A DNA stretch of 64,000 bases from JAMXLO01 sp963791495 (GCA_963791495.1 CAWBST010000028.1:248001-312000); one strand, 5' to 3'. Positions 43,985-52,791 are shown, counted from the stretch's first letter. The notes: a model not told the origin generated them from the letters alone. Made by a program: numbers and translations.

Positions 43985-44013
43985 TTGCGGCGCGGGCGCC
44001 CCTCGGCCATATT
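43985..44013 (+). promoter_or_regulatory. Candidate promoter of a small transcript
   Basis: TTGCGG (43985-43990), 17 bases, then CATATT (44008-44013). Each hexamer keeps only part of the consensus (three and four of six), but the spacing is ideal and a strongly translated ORF with its own terminator follows. Placement is tentative. Confidence 0.35.
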
Positions 44014-44050
44014 GCGGGCAGTCCGCAACAACATGAAAGGAGGTGATCCA

Positions 44051-44119
44051 GTGTCTCATTGTCTCTTCGTGGCGCCGTTTGCCGTGACCTGGATCTCCGA
44101 CGCTCGCGTCGCCGTCTAG
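44051..44119 (+). CDS. Tiny ORF (22 residues) with a full-length Shine-Dalgarno
   Basis: GTG 44051 to TAG 44119 encodes MSHCLFVAPFAVTWISDARV plus two more residues. The upstream AAAGGAGGTGATCC (44036-44049) is complementary to the entire anti-Shine-Dalgarno tail of 16S rRNA, with GGAGG seven bases before GTG. An in-frame ATG at 44033 lies before the SD and is less likely. A small hairpin (GGGC/GCCC near 44127-44140) and a strong terminator (44154-44183) follow, and no gene on this strand lies just downstream. It reads like a leader-peptide/attenuator module or a stand-alone small protein. No run of one amino acid identifies a sensed metabolite, and I do not know the peptide family. Confidence 0.55.
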   Translation: MSHCLFVAPFAVTWISDARVAV

Positions 44120-44153
44120 TCACGCAGGGCAACGACGCCCGCAGACAATGCCG

Positions 44154-44183
44154 AAGGCTCCGGAGGGCAACCTCCGGAGCCTT
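44154..44183 (+). terminator. Strong intrinsic terminator of the tiny ORF transcript
   Basis: AAGGCTCCGGAGG and CCTCCGGAGCCTT form a perfect 13-pair stem closed by a GCAA tetraloop. It is followed on the plus strand by CCTCATTTC, which is U-richer than the other side. It also lies just downstream of the MaoC gene (minus), so it may work in both directions. Confidence 0.75.
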
Positions 44184-44200
44184 CCTCATTTCGGCTCTCT

Positions 44201-44653
44201 TTATTGCGGCCGCCGCTTCATGAACGCGGCGCGCAGGCAGGTGGCGACCATCTCGCCCCGCTGATTGAACGCCTGGTGCTCGAATTCGACCACGCCGGCC
44301 TCAGGCCGTGAGCGCGACGCGCGCAACGAGCGCACGATCGAGCGTGCGCGGATCGTGTCGCCATGGAACACCGGCTTGGGGAATTCCACCTTGTTCATCC
44401 CCAGATTGGCGATGGTGGTGCCGAGAGTGGTGTCGCCGACGCTCATGCCGATCATCAGCCCGAGAGTGAACAGCGAATTGACAATGCGCTGACCGAACTC
44501 CGTGGTCTTCGCGAACTCCTCGTCCAGGTGCAGCGGCTGCGGGTTCAGCGTGAGCGTGCTGAACAGCACGTTGTCCATCTCGGTGACGGTGCGGCTGAGC
44601 GCGTGGTCGAAGGCCTGGCCTTCGTGGAAGTCCTCGAAATACAGCCCGGCCAT
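44201..44653 (-). CDS. MaoC family dehydratase (hotdog fold)
   Basis: A 150-residue MaoC-like (R)-hydratase domain: YFEDFHEGQAFDHALSRTVT at the start, FSTLTLNPQPLHLDEEFAKT with the catalytic Asp/His-type pocket, SLFTLGLMIGMSVGDT, and LGMNKVEFPKPVFHGDTI. These proteins hydrate or dehydrate acyl-CoA intermediates such as mesaconyl-CoA or enoyl-CoA. The ATG at 44653 has a CGGGAGGCACACC site. It is transcribed away from the C1 peptidase gene; the shared 196-base region holds a TGTCA-TG-TGACA inverted repeat at 44722-44733 of unknown meaning. Confidence 0.87.
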   Translation of the reverse strand: MAGLYFEDFHEGQAFDHALSRTVTEMDNVLFSTLTLNPQPLHLDEEFAKTTEFGQRIVNSLFTLGLMIGMSVGDTTLGTTIANLGMNKVEFPKPVFHGDTIRARSIVRSLRASRSRPEAGVVEFEHQAFNQRGEMVATCLRAAFMKRRPQ

Positions 44654-44849
44654 GGTGTGCCTCCCGATATCCCGGCCGCATGAGACAATGAAGCGATTGT
44701 GGGCGCCAGTGGGCCGGCGATTGTCATGTGACATATTTCACAACGCGGGAGGCCCCGCACCGGGTAGTATGAGCGTGTGAGGAGCGCCTGATGCTCTCTC
44801 ATCCCGATTCCCGAGCACATCGACAAACCGCAAACGGAGGGAAACACGC

Positions 44850-45638
44850 ATGGTGACCAAGAGGGATATCCCGGCCCGTTCGATCAAGCGCTACGGCTGG
44901 GTGCCGGATCTGCCGGACGCACGCGACTACATGTACGCCGCCCCAGTGGCGACGATGGCGAAGCTGCCGACCAAGGTGGATCTTCGCTCGCACTGCCCGC
45001 CGGTCTACGATCAGGGGCAGTTGGGCAGTTGTACTGGCAACGCTATAGCCGGCGCCGTGCAGTTCGATCGCGAAAAGCAGAAACTCAAACCCGACTTCGT
45101 GCCGTCCCGCCTGTTCATCTACTACGGCGAGCGGGTCATCGAGGGGACCGTTGAATCGGATGCCGGTGCGATGATCCGCGATGGCATCAAGGTGGTCGCC
45201 AAGCAGGGCGTGCCGCCAGAGAGTGACTGGCCCTACGACATCAGTAAGTTCGCGCAGAAGCCGCCACCGAAGGCGTTCGAAGACGCGCTGAAGGATCTGG
45301 CGGTGAGCTATAGCAAGGTATCGCCGGCTCTCAGCCAGATGAAGGGATGCTTGGCCTCAGGTTTCCCCTTCGTGTTCGGCTTCACCGTCTATGACAGTTT
45401 CGAGAGCCAGGACGTGGCTAAGACCGGTGTGGTGCCGATGCCAGCCACCGGCGAGAGCGTGCTGGGTGGCCATGCGGTCCTGGCCGTCGGCTACGATGAT
45501 GGTCAACAGCGCTTCATCGTGCGGAACTCATGGGGCACCGGCTGGGGCATGCACGGCTACTTCACCATGCCCTATGCTTACCTGACGGATCGGGGTCTCG
45601 CGAGCGACTTCTGGACAATCCGCCTGATCAAGTCCTGA
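44850..45638 (+). CDS. C1 (papain-like) family cysteine peptidase
   Basis: A 262-residue papain-fold protease. The oxyanion Gln and nucleophile are in YDQGQLGSCTGNAIAG (Cys61), the catalytic His is His208 in GGHAVLAVGYDD, and the Asn is Asn226 in VRNSWGTGWGMHGYF. There is no signal peptide and almost no propeptide (the mature-like DLRSHCPPVYDQ begins at residue 44), so it should act in the cytoplasm unless exported by another route. The start has a GGAGGG site. A chagasin-type inhibitor is encoded convergently 41 bases downstream, a meaningful pairing. Confidence 0.93.
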   Translation: MVTKRDIPARSIKRYGWVPDLPDARDYMYAAPVATMAKLPTKVDLRSHCPPVYDQGQLGSCTGNAIAGAVQFDREKQKLKPDFVPSRLFIYYGERVIEGTVESDAGAMIRDGIKVVAKQGVPPESDWPYDISKFAQKPPPKAFEDALKDLAVSYSKVSPALSQMKGCLASGFPFVFGFTVYDSFESQDVAKTGVVPMPATGESVLGGHAVLAVGYDDGQQRFIVRNSWGTGWGMHGYFTMPYAYLTDRGLASDFWTIRLIKS

Positions 45639-45679
45639 CCTGAGCGGCGGCCCCGGGGGCACAGCCGCCCTCGGGTCCG

Positions 45680-45991
45680 TCATCGCGTCACGCGCACATG
45701 CAACGCGAATGAGTTACCTACGGCGTCCTGCTGGAAGCTGCGGCTATACTGCATTGCGATGTCGCACTCACCGACGACGGCACCTTTGATCTGCCACGTG
45801 TGCTCGCCCCCTTGTCCTGGCGGGCCGGTCGGACGCTCGAAGTGGTCGTTCAACACGACGCAGACGGGTTCGCCATTTGCGAGGAAGGTCCATCGATAAC
45901 CCGTGGTCGGGTTCTCCGCCAGGCGAAGCTCCATCACCTGACCGAACAGCAGGTCCAGCGTTTGTCCCGAGTAACTTTGATCAACGACCAT
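45680..45991 (-). CDS. Chagasin-type inhibitor of cysteine peptidases (I42 family)
   Basis: A 103-residue all-beta protein. The chagasin signature loop ENPTTGYRW is at residues 26-34; a glycine-rich loop (RPTGPPGQGGEHTWQIKG) and the closing strand CDIAMQYSRSFQQD follow. I42 proteins insert three loops into the active site of papain-like enzymes. No signal peptide is visible, matching the lack of one on the protease at 44850. The ATG at 45991 has a GAGGAG site; longer upstream readings overlap the DUF1491 gene and are not supported. Confidence 0.87.
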   Translation of the reverse strand: MVVDQSYSGQTLDLLFGQVMELRLAENPTTGYRWTFLANGEPVCVVLNDHFERPTGPPGQGGEHTWQIKGAVVGECDIAMQYSRSFQQDAVGNSFALHVRVTR

Positions 45992-46019
45992 CACTTTGCG
46001 CTCCTCGCACTTCGATGGA

Positions 46020-46355
46020 TCACACCAGCTTCGCCTCGAACGGCGGCGACATGTCGCGCGAATCGAACTCCAGCACCCAGATGTCCGGATCGAACCTGAC
46101 CTGCCGTGCCACGTAGGCGTCGGCCGCCGCCTGATCGACCGGCGCGGTCCCGGTCGCACGCATCCACGCCAGCGCGCCATCAGCCGCGCGGACCTGGGAT
46201 AACACGCAGAGTCCGTCACGCCCACGCAGGACCACCAGCACCCCGCCCGAGTCGGCATCGCCCTTGCGCAGCACGACGCCTGCCCTCCCGTCCCGGTCAG
46301 CCATGCGCAGCGCCATCTTCACCCACAGTCCCGCCTTCAGCCGAGGCTCGGCCAT
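46020..46355 (-). CDS. DUF1491 family protein
   Basis: A 111-residue protein with the DUF1491 layout: AEPRLKAGLWVKMALRMADR, then VVLRKGDADSGGVLVVLRG, and a C-terminal DPDIWVLEFDSRD. The family is restricted to alphaproteobacteria and has no known role. ATG 46355 follows a GGGGAG site. It precedes the inhibitor gene by 28 bases on the same strand, so the two are probably co-transcribed. Confidence 0.85.
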   Translation of the reverse strand: MAEPRLKAGLWVKMALRMADRDGRAGVVLRKGDADSGGVLVVLRGRDGLCVLSQVRAADGALAWMRATGTAPVDQAAADAYVARQVRFDPDIWVLEFDSRDMSPPFEAKLV

Positions 46356-46420
46356 GCCATCTCCCCTATCGCGGCGGCATTGTGCAGGATGGGCGCATCA
46401 CGGCGGAACCGAGTCCTCTC

Positions 46421-47401
46421 ATGCGATGGTTTGTCTCCCTGCTTGTGCTGCTTCTCGGCGTCACTGCGGCGCACGCCGAGGATGCGATCAGTTTCGGCCT
46501 CGACTGGGTAGCGGAGGCCGAATACGGCGGCTACTACCAGGCGCTGGCGACCGGGCTCTACGCCAAACGCGGGCTGAAGGTGACGATCCGCCAAGGCGGG
46601 CCCCAGGTGAACCAGATGCAGCTTATGATGGCGGGGCGGCTGGATTTCAACCTTGGTGGCGGTCGCGCCATCGAGTTCGTGCAGCAGGATTTGCCGTTCG
46701 TTGCCATCGCGGCGATGTTTCAGAAGGACCCGTCGGTGCTGATCGCGCATCCGGGACAAGGCAATGACAGTTTTACCGCACTGAAGGGCAAGCCGATCCT
46801 GATCGGTGCCGATGCAAGGTCCGGCTGGTGGCGGTTCCTCGCCGCCAGGTTCGGTTACACGGATTCGCAGATCCGCCCCTACACATTCAATCTGCAGCCC
46901 TTCCTCGCCGACAAGACGCTGGTGCAGCAGGGCTATCTCGGCTCCGAGCCGTTTGCCATCGAGCAGCAGGCGCATTTCAAGCCGGTCGTGCTGCTGCTGG
47001 CCGATGCGGGCTATGCCGGCTATGCCAACATCGTCACCACGAGCACGAAACTGGTGACCGAGAAGCCCGACGTGGTGCAACGCTTCATCGATGCGTCGAT
47101 CGAGGGATGGTACTCGTATCTCTACGGCGATCCCGCGCCAGCAAACAGGCTGATCAAGCAGGACAATCCGGAGATGCCCGACGCGCTGCTGAGCTATGGC
47201 CGCGACGTGATGAAGACGCGCGGGATTGTCGACTCCGGCGATGCGCAGAAGCTTGGCGTTGGCGCCATGACAGACGCGCGGTGGGCAGAGTTCTATCGAT
47301 CGATGGCCGATGTCGGCGTGTATCCCAAAGGGCTGGACGTGACGAAAGCCTACACGCTGCAGTTTGTGGACAAGCGCGTAGGGATGGAGCTGAAGCGATA
47401 G
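46421..47401 (+). CDS. ABC transporter substrate-binding protein (NMT1/THI5-like)
   Basis: A 326-residue periplasmic protein. It has a Sec signal peptide (RWFVSLLVLLLGVTAAHA), then the NMT1 pattern FGLDWVAEAEYGGYYQALAT, GLKVTIRQGGPQVNQ and LMMAGRLDFNLGGG. Relatives bind pyrimidine precursors of thiamine, sulfonates, riboflavin precursors or other small heterocycles; the ligand here is unknown. It heads a three-gene ABC operon with the ATPase (47437) and permease (48171). There is no visible riboswitch upstream. Confidence 0.92.
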   Translation: MRWFVSLLVLLLGVTAAHAEDAISFGLDWVAEAEYGGYYQALATGLYAKRGLKVTIRQGGPQVNQMQLMMAGRLDFNLGGGRAIEFVQQDLPFVAIAAMFQKDPSVLIAHPGQGNDSFTALKGKPILIGADARSGWWRFLAARFGYTDSQIRPYTFNLQPFLADKTLVQQGYLGSEPFAIEQQAHFKPVVLLLADAGYAGYANIVTTSTKLVTEKPDVVQRFIDASIEGWYSYLYGDPAPANRLIKQDNPEMPDALLSYGRDVMKTRGIVDSGDAQKLGVGAMTDARWAEFYRSMADVGVYPKGLDVTKAYTLQFVDKRVGMELKR

Positions 47402-47436
47402 CGTGTCGGCCCTGTATCCGTCTGCGTGGCATTGAT

Positions 47437-48174
47437 ATGCTGCAACTCTCCGCAGTCGGGCGTCGTTTCGGCGCGGTTGAGGCGTTGCGAGATGTCTCGC
47501 TGACGATCGGTGCACGGGACTTTGTAGCGCTGCTCGGACCATCTGGCTGCGGAAAGTCAACGCTACTGCGACTGATCGCCGGGCTGGACCAGCCGGATAC
47601 CGGCCGAATGATCTGGGATGAAGGCCATCAGCCGCGAGCAGGTGAAATCGGCTTCGTGTTCCAGGACGCCACTCTGCTGCCCTGGGCGAGTGCCGCCGAC
47701 AACGTGTTCCTGCCGCTGCGGATTTCCGGCGTCTCGCACGCGCAGGCGATGCCGCAGGTAAACGAAGCGCTGCACCGCGTCGGCCTTGACGGCTTCGAGT
47801 CTGCGCGCCCGCGGCAGCTTTCCGGTGGGATGCGCATGCGCGTCTCCATTGCGCGCGCCTTGGTGACGCGCCCTCGTCTGTTGCTGATGGACGAACCGTT
47901 CGCCGCGCTCGACGAATTCACCCGTCATAAGCTGCAGGAAGATCTGCTGTCGTTGTGGCAGGAACTCGGCTGCACCGTCGTGTTCGTGACTCACTCGATC
48001 TACGAGGCATCCTTCCTCGCACGACGCATCGTGCTGATGACACCGCGGCCCGGGCGGATCCATCGCGAGATCGCCTCGCCGCTGCGTCCTGACGCGGAAT
48101 CACGACTGGACCCGGCCTATGCCGCACTGGTGGCGCATGTGACACACGAGATGCAGCGCGCGCTCACGGCATGA
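47437..48174 (+). CDS. ABC transporter ATP-binding protein (nitrate/sulfonate/taurine type)
   Basis: A 245-residue ATPase: Walker A GPSGCGKSTLLRLIAGL, Q-loop FVFQDATLLPWASA, signature LSGGMRMRVSIARAL, Walker B LLLMDEPFAALD and H-loop VTHSIYEA. The Q-loop LLPW is typical of the SsuB/TauB/ThiZ group. ATG 47437 gives the family N-terminus. The stop overlaps the permease start (ATGA). Confidence 0.94.
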   Translation: MLQLSAVGRRFGAVEALRDVSLTIGARDFVALLGPSGCGKSTLLRLIAGLDQPDTGRMIWDEGHQPRAGEIGFVFQDATLLPWASAADNVFLPLRISGVSHAQAMPQVNEALHRVGLDGFESARPRQLSGGMRMRVSIARALVTRPRLLLMDEPFAALDEFTRHKLQEDLLSLWQELGCTVVFVTHSIYEASFLARRIVLMTPRPGRIHREIASPLRPDAESRLDPAYAALVAHVTHEMQRALTA

Positions 48175-48921
48175 AATACGCACCAGCCCTGTTCGGACTC
48201 GCTGCATTGCTTGCGTGGGAAGCGGCCGTACGGATAACCGACGTGCCGTCCTATCTGGTGCCCGGGCCTCTGGCGATCTTCGCCGCGTTCATGGCCGACC
48301 CAGCGGGGCTTCTCTGGTCATTGGGATCGACGCTGCTGGTGACGTTCGCGGCACTGCTGGTCGCGGCATCGCTGGGCGTCGTGCTCGCGGTGGCGATCGC
48401 ATCGAGCAGATTGCTCGCCGCGGCAATCCAGCCATGGGCTGTGGTACTTCAGGTCACGCCCATCGTCGCAATCGCGCCGCTGATCATCATTTGGGTCGGC
48501 GATCCGTTCGCCTCGCTGGTGGCCTGCGCGACGATCGTCGCGTTCTTTCCGGTGTTCGCGAACACCGCGGCCGGGACTGGCATCGGCACCAGCCGATCTG
48601 GCCGATCTGTTCCGACTGTACGGCGCAAGCCGCTTCGCGACACTGTGGCTGCTGCGCCTGCCAGCAGCGTTGCCTTACTTCCTCGCAGGCCTGCGCATCT
48701 CCGGCGGATTGGCGCTGGTCGGCGCGGTCGTGGCGGAGTTCGTCGCAGGCTCCGGCGGCTTCGCGTCAGGGTTGGCGTATCGCATTCTGGAGGCGGGTTA
48801 TCGCCTACAGGTGCCGCGCATGTTCGCCGCCCTGGTGCTACTGTCGCTGGCAGGGATCGCGATCAATTTCGGTCTCGGCGCGTTCGCCGCGGCAGTCATG
48901 CGCCGTCGCGGCGAAACCTGA
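48171..48921 (+). pseudogene. ABC transporter permease (SsuC/TauC/ThiX type), frameshifted near 48576
   Basis: The first frame encodes the N-terminal half with membrane segments LFGLAALLAWEAAVRI and LLVTFAALLVAASLGVVLAVAI and continues to FPVFANTAAG. The permease EAA-type loop then appears in the next frame as DLADLFRLYGASRF followed by LRLPAALPYFLAGLRISGG. Removing the A at 48576 restores AAGLASAPADLADLF and gives about 249 residues, normal for the family. The other two operon genes are intact, which suggests the break is recent or a sequencing error. Confidence 0.8.
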
Positions 48922-48924
48922 AGA

Positions 48925-50250
48925 TCACTCCGCCGCGTCCCTCCACCCGGTCGACCGCACCACATGCTGCAGCCGGTCGCGGTATGCGTCCTGCCAGTCG
49001 TCCGCCGCCAGGATCGCCTCGCCGCTACGCACCTGCCTGAAGATGTCCGGTTGATCCACGCAAGGCGGCACCTCACCCTTCTCGCGCAACGCCCGCGCCG
49101 CCATCAGCAGCCGCCGCCGCGTGCGCGTGATCATCTGATCGCTCGGTGCCAGATGCTCGAACGAGTGATCGACGATCTCGCCCATGCTTTCGGTGATCGC
49201 CTGGTCCTGCATCGCGATGTGCGTGATGCCGGTATAGATCACGTCGTTGCGCTGCGCCTCGCGATCGATGAGGTAGTCGTTCGCCGCGTTTTGCACCGGA
49301 CGGAAGCGCCCGAACCAGTCGGTGGTGTTCGGCTGCAGTTCCGGTGCCGCCGTGGAACCCGGGATCGGCGCGCCGCCCGACAGTGTCGCCGTGCGCGACG
49401 CCTGCTTCCAGGTCCACCCGACGAACATCACATGCGTGTCGTCCATCGGCACCCAGGCGCGCGCGATCACGCGATCCATGAAGTCGCCCTGCGGGATGAA
49501 GGTCCAGAACGGGAAGCCGAAATGCGCAAAGCGCCAATAGGTCTTGTCATCCTCGGCCGGACGATAGGCGCAGTACATCGTGCCCCAGTCAGTATCCCTC
49601 ACATGATAGTCGGGCGCGCGGTTGCTGACCTGGTACATCAGCCAGTTGTCCGGATCGACCTGCTCGGGCTGGACGGACCCGACATGCAGCCAGCTGAAAT
49701 GCGAGGTGTCGATGTCGCCTTCCAGCGCCTGCAGCCAGTTGCACTCGCGCTGCGTGAACGTGATCGAGAGATCGCTTTCCGGCAGCAGCGTCGCCTCGAT
49801 CTCCGGCATCGGCGGCGCCTCTTCGCGCGCGCCCATGTAGACCCAGATCACGCCAGCGCGTTCCGTCACCTTGTAGGCCTTTGTATGAATCTTCTGCTGC
49901 ACCTTCTGCCGGAAGTCGTGCTCCGGCGGCAGGTTCGGCATGTCGACACAGTTGCCTTCGACGTCGTACTTCCAGCCGTGATAGACGCAGCGCAGGCCGC
50001 CCTCCTCGTTCCGTCCATAGAACAGCGAGGCGCAACGATGCGGGCAGCGATGGTCCATCACACCGACGCGACCCGCGTGGTCGCGGAACGCGACCAGCCG
50101 CTCGCCCAGCAACATCAGCCGCAGCGGATCGCCGCCGGCGACGACCTCCGATGATTTCACAGCCGGCAGCCAATACTGCCGCATCAGGTCGCCCATCATG
50201 GTGCCTGGGCCGACCCGGGTAAGCTGTTCGCTCTCAATCGCATTCGTCAT
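48925..50250 (-). CDS. Rieske [2Fe-2S] aromatic-ring-hydroxylating oxygenase, large subunit
   Basis: A 441-residue oxygenase of the phthalate 4,5-dioxygenase/vanillate-demethylase type. The Rieske cluster ligands are Cys69/His71 in HRCPHRC and Cys88/His91 in CVYHGWKY. The mononuclear iron site is seen in EGDIDTSHFSWLH, with two histidines. A reductase partner is not encoded nearby. ATG 50250 has a GGGAGAGA site. It is divergent from the MFS transporter across 264 bases with no gene; together they may form an import-and-oxidation module for an aromatic acid, by context. Confidence 0.93.
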   Translation of the reverse strand: MTNAIESEQLTRVGPGTMMGDLMRQYWLPAVKSSEVVAGGDPLRLMLLGERLVAFRDHAGRVGVMDHRCPHRCASLFYGRNEEGGLRCVYHGWKYDVEGNCVDMPNLPPEHDFRQKVQQKIHTKAYKVTERAGVIWVYMGAREEAPPMPEIEATLLPESDLSITFTQRECNWLQALEGDIDTSHFSWLHVGSVQPEQVDPDNWLMYQVSNRAPDYHVRDTDWGTMYCAYRPAEDDKTYWRFAHFGFPFWTFIPQGDFMDRVIARAWVPMDDTHVMFVGWTWKQASRTATLSGGAPIPGSTAAPELQPNTTDWFGRFRPVQNAANDYLIDREAQRNDVIYTGITHIAMQDQAITESMGEIVDHSFEHLAPSDQMITRTRRRLLMAARALREKGEVPPCVDQPDIFRQVRSGEAILAADDWQDAYRDRLQHVVRSTGWRDAAE

Positions 50251-50514
50251 GGCTTCTCTCCCTGTCGTCATCGTCGGCCGGCACCTTGATGCTGGCAAGC
50301 CCCGTCCGTCTGTCTTATGATAGATTTGACGGCGGGCAAAAGAACCGGCCGACACCCGTACGCCACGAGGGCGGACGGGGAGAACGTGCGTACGCCGCAG
50401 TCGCAGGGAGTGCAGCCGAGCCGAAAAAATTCGCCGCCGAACAAAGCCGTCACCGTAATCGTCACTGCGCTCGCGCGACTGCCTTGCCGAACCTGACGAA
50501 ACTGGGAGGACGTA

Positions 50515-51930
50515 ATGCTCGAACACCTGGAGCAGCAGAAAAAGCTGACAGGCAATCAGTGGCGCATCATCGCCACGGCGAACCTCGGCGACATGCTCGA
50601 CTTCTTCGACTTCTTCCTGATCGGATACGTGCTGGCCTTCATCATCGGCTCCTGGCAACTGACATTCGGCCAGTCGGCGATGATCCTGCTGTCCTCGGGC
50701 CTCGGCGCCGTCCCCGGAGCGTTCTTCTGGGGGTGGATGGCAGACCGCTTCGGCCGCCGCAAGATCTTCATGGCCACCGCACTGAACGTCGCGATCGCTA
50801 CCGGCATCATGGCACTGACCCCCGGTCAGGACGCCTTCGTGCCCGGCTGGCTGTTCCTCGCGTTCTTCCGCTTCTTCGTCGGCTTCGGCAATGCCGGCCT
50901 GATCGCCGTCGACATTCCGCTGGTACAGGAGTTCGTCCCCGCGTACAAGCGCGGCTGGGTGAGCGGACTGACCACTGTGCTGCTACCGGCAGGCAACCTG
51001 TTGGGCGCTGTGTCGGGCGCGTTCCTCGCTCCAGTGATCGGCTGGCGCGGCTTGTTCCTGGTCGGCCTCGCGCCCGCGGCGCTCGTGCTCATGATCCGCT
51101 ATTGGATCCCGGAATCGCCGCACTGGCTGCTCCGCAGAGGCCGGATGGAGGAGGCACGCAAGTCGCTTGCCTGGGCACTGCAGGTCGATCCGCGGCAGAT
51201 CACGCTGCCCACCAGCATTCCCGACGAAGTGAAGGCGGTGCCGTGGGTGCAGTTGTTCCGCTATCCGCGCAGCGTGGCAGCGTCCTGCCTTACCGCGATC
51301 AGCCAGACCGGCGGCGTCGGACTGCTGCTGTGGATCACCGCGCTGTTCGTGATGGTGCTGCGGATCACGCCGGCCGAGGCCTCCTACCTGATGATCTACG
51401 TCAGCCTCGTCGGGATCGCCGGCCGTCTTCTATGCTCGTACATGTCCGATGCGATCGGCCGCAGAGCGTCGGGTATGATCATCGGCTATGGCGGGGCGAT
51501 CACCATGGCGCTCGCTGGCTACCTGAACAGCGTATGGCTCGGCGGCGTGTCGTTGTTCTTCGTGCTGGTGATGATCCAGCGCTTCTTCGGCGACGGGAGC
51601 TACGCGATCATCGGACCCTATATCGCGGAGGTATGGCCTGCCAAGCTGCGCGCGAGCGGCATGGGCCTGGGCTATGGCGTCGGCAATCTCGGCAAGATCA
51701 TCGGGCCTCTCGGCCTGGCACTGATCATCGGTTCATCCAACTACGTCAGCCCGAAGGCGACGCTTGACGCGATCGCCCCGGCGTTCCTCTACTTGGCGTT
51801 CTGGTATGCGCTCGCTGCGACCGCGTTCTGGCTGGTGGCCTTCGAGACGAAGGGGCGTTCGATCGACGAGATCGACAGTTCCCTGGCGGAAGCCGCCGCG
51901 GTGGAGGGGAGAGAGGCGCGGGCGACGTAG
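50515..51930 (+). CDS. MFS transporter (aromatic acid/sugar:H+ symporter type)
   Basis: A 471-residue major facilitator with 12 membrane segments. The loop 2-3 motif is WGWMADRFGRRKIFM, and the repeated motif in the second half is LLCSYMSDAIGRRASGM; the cytosolic DMLDFFDFFLIGYVLAF segment is typical of the aromatic acid/metabolite:H+ family. The C-terminal PETKG-like end is FETKGRSIDEID. ATG 50515 is preceded by GGGAGGACGTA. It faces the Rieske oxygenase gene. The substrate is not predictable from sequence alone. Confidence 0.92.
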   Translation: MLEHLEQQKKLTGNQWRIIATANLGDMLDFFDFFLIGYVLAFIIGSWQLTFGQSAMILLSSGLGAVPGAFFWGWMADRFGRRKIFMATALNVAIATGIMALTPGQDAFVPGWLFLAFFRFFVGFGNAGLIAVDIPLVQEFVPAYKRGWVSGLTTVLLPAGNLLGAVSGAFLAPVIGWRGLFLVGLAPAALVLMIRYWIPESPHWLLRRGRMEEARKSLAWALQVDPRQITLPTSIPDEVKAVPWVQLFRYPRSVAASCLTAISQTGGVGLLLWITALFVMVLRITPAEASYLMIYVSLVGIAGRLLCSYMSDAIGRRASGMIIGYGGAITMALAGYLNSVWLGGVSLFFVLVMIQRFFGDGSYAIIGPYIAEVWPAKLRASGMGLGYGVGNLGKIIGPLGLALIIGSSNYVSPKATLDAIAPAFLYLAFWYALAATAFWLVAFETKGRSIDEIDSSLAEAAAVEGREARAT

Positions 51931-51945
51931 CGATGCCAACAACTG

Positions 51946-52684
51946 GTGAGTGATGTCGTCGCTGGCAAGCCACTGACACGGTTCGCGCTGTCCTGCGCGG
52001 TCTCTTGGTTGCTGGTGACGACATCGCTCGCCGAGGTTCCGTACCGCACCCTCGTTCCGACGGGAAGCACGCCGCATCCGGCGGTTCTGCTTGTCCCCGG
52101 ATGCTCGGGCTTCGCCGCAAACAACGGGATCAACGTCTACGACGAACGCGCCGCCGCGCTGCAGGCAGCCGGCTTTTTCGTGGTGTATGTGGACTACATT
52201 GGCAAGCGCATGCAGAGCAATTGCGCTCACGTCGGCCAGGCCGAGGTGAGCGCAGACATATCGGAAGCAATCGCATGGACGGCCGGCCAGACCGGCGTTG
52301 ACGCGCGCAAGATATCAGTCATCGGCTGGTCATATGGCGCCGGCGGAGGTACTGGCAGCGCTGAGGGACGCGCCACCAGAAGCCCCGATTGCGAAGGCCG
52401 TGCTGTATTATCCCGTCTGCCGCGGCGCGGGCCCATGGTCCGCAAGCGTGTCCGCTCTCATGCTGCTGGGTGCAGCCGACGACATCGCGTTACCGGCTCT
52501 GTGCAACGCGGTGACCAGCGGCATGCCGCCAGAGAAGCTGCGGGTGATCACCTATCCGAATGCCCGGCACGGGTTCGACATGCGAGGTCTTCCCGACCCG
52601 GCGGGCCAGCCATCCGGCACCCCTGGCTACAATGCGGAGGCCAGCAATGCGTCCTGGGCAGCCGTGAGCGAATTCCTGCAGTAG
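51946..52684 (+). pseudogene. Exported dienelactone hydrolase-like protein, frameshifted near 52348
   Basis: The first frame, from GTG 51946, has a signal peptide (RFALSCAVSWLLVTTSLA), HPAVLLVPGCSGFAANNGIN and the nucleophile elbow VIGWSYGAGG. The remainder (VLAALRDAPPEAPIAKA, then VITYPNARHGFDM with the catalytic His) is in the next frame and ends at 52684. Removing one G of the pair at 52348-52349 joins them as SYGAGGVLAAL, giving about 245 residues. In the nucleophile elbow the usual Cys or Ser is Ser (GWSYG). Dienelactone hydrolase superfamily; the natural substrate is unknown. Confidence 0.75.
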
Positions 52685-52791
52685 CGGCCCGCAAGGGCGG
52701 CGGGGGCCGCGGGAGGGCCTGCATCAGTGTTCCGAAGTTCCACCCAACATTGCAGCGTCGCCGTAGCTCAGATGCCGGAGATAAGAGCGCA

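Noticed and set aside
44036..44051. Remnant of the 3' end of a 16S rRNA gene on the minus strand
   Set aside because: Only the last 16 bases match; the sequence beyond is unrelated, and the same bases on the plus strand act as a well-placed Shine-Dalgarno sequence for the tiny ORF.
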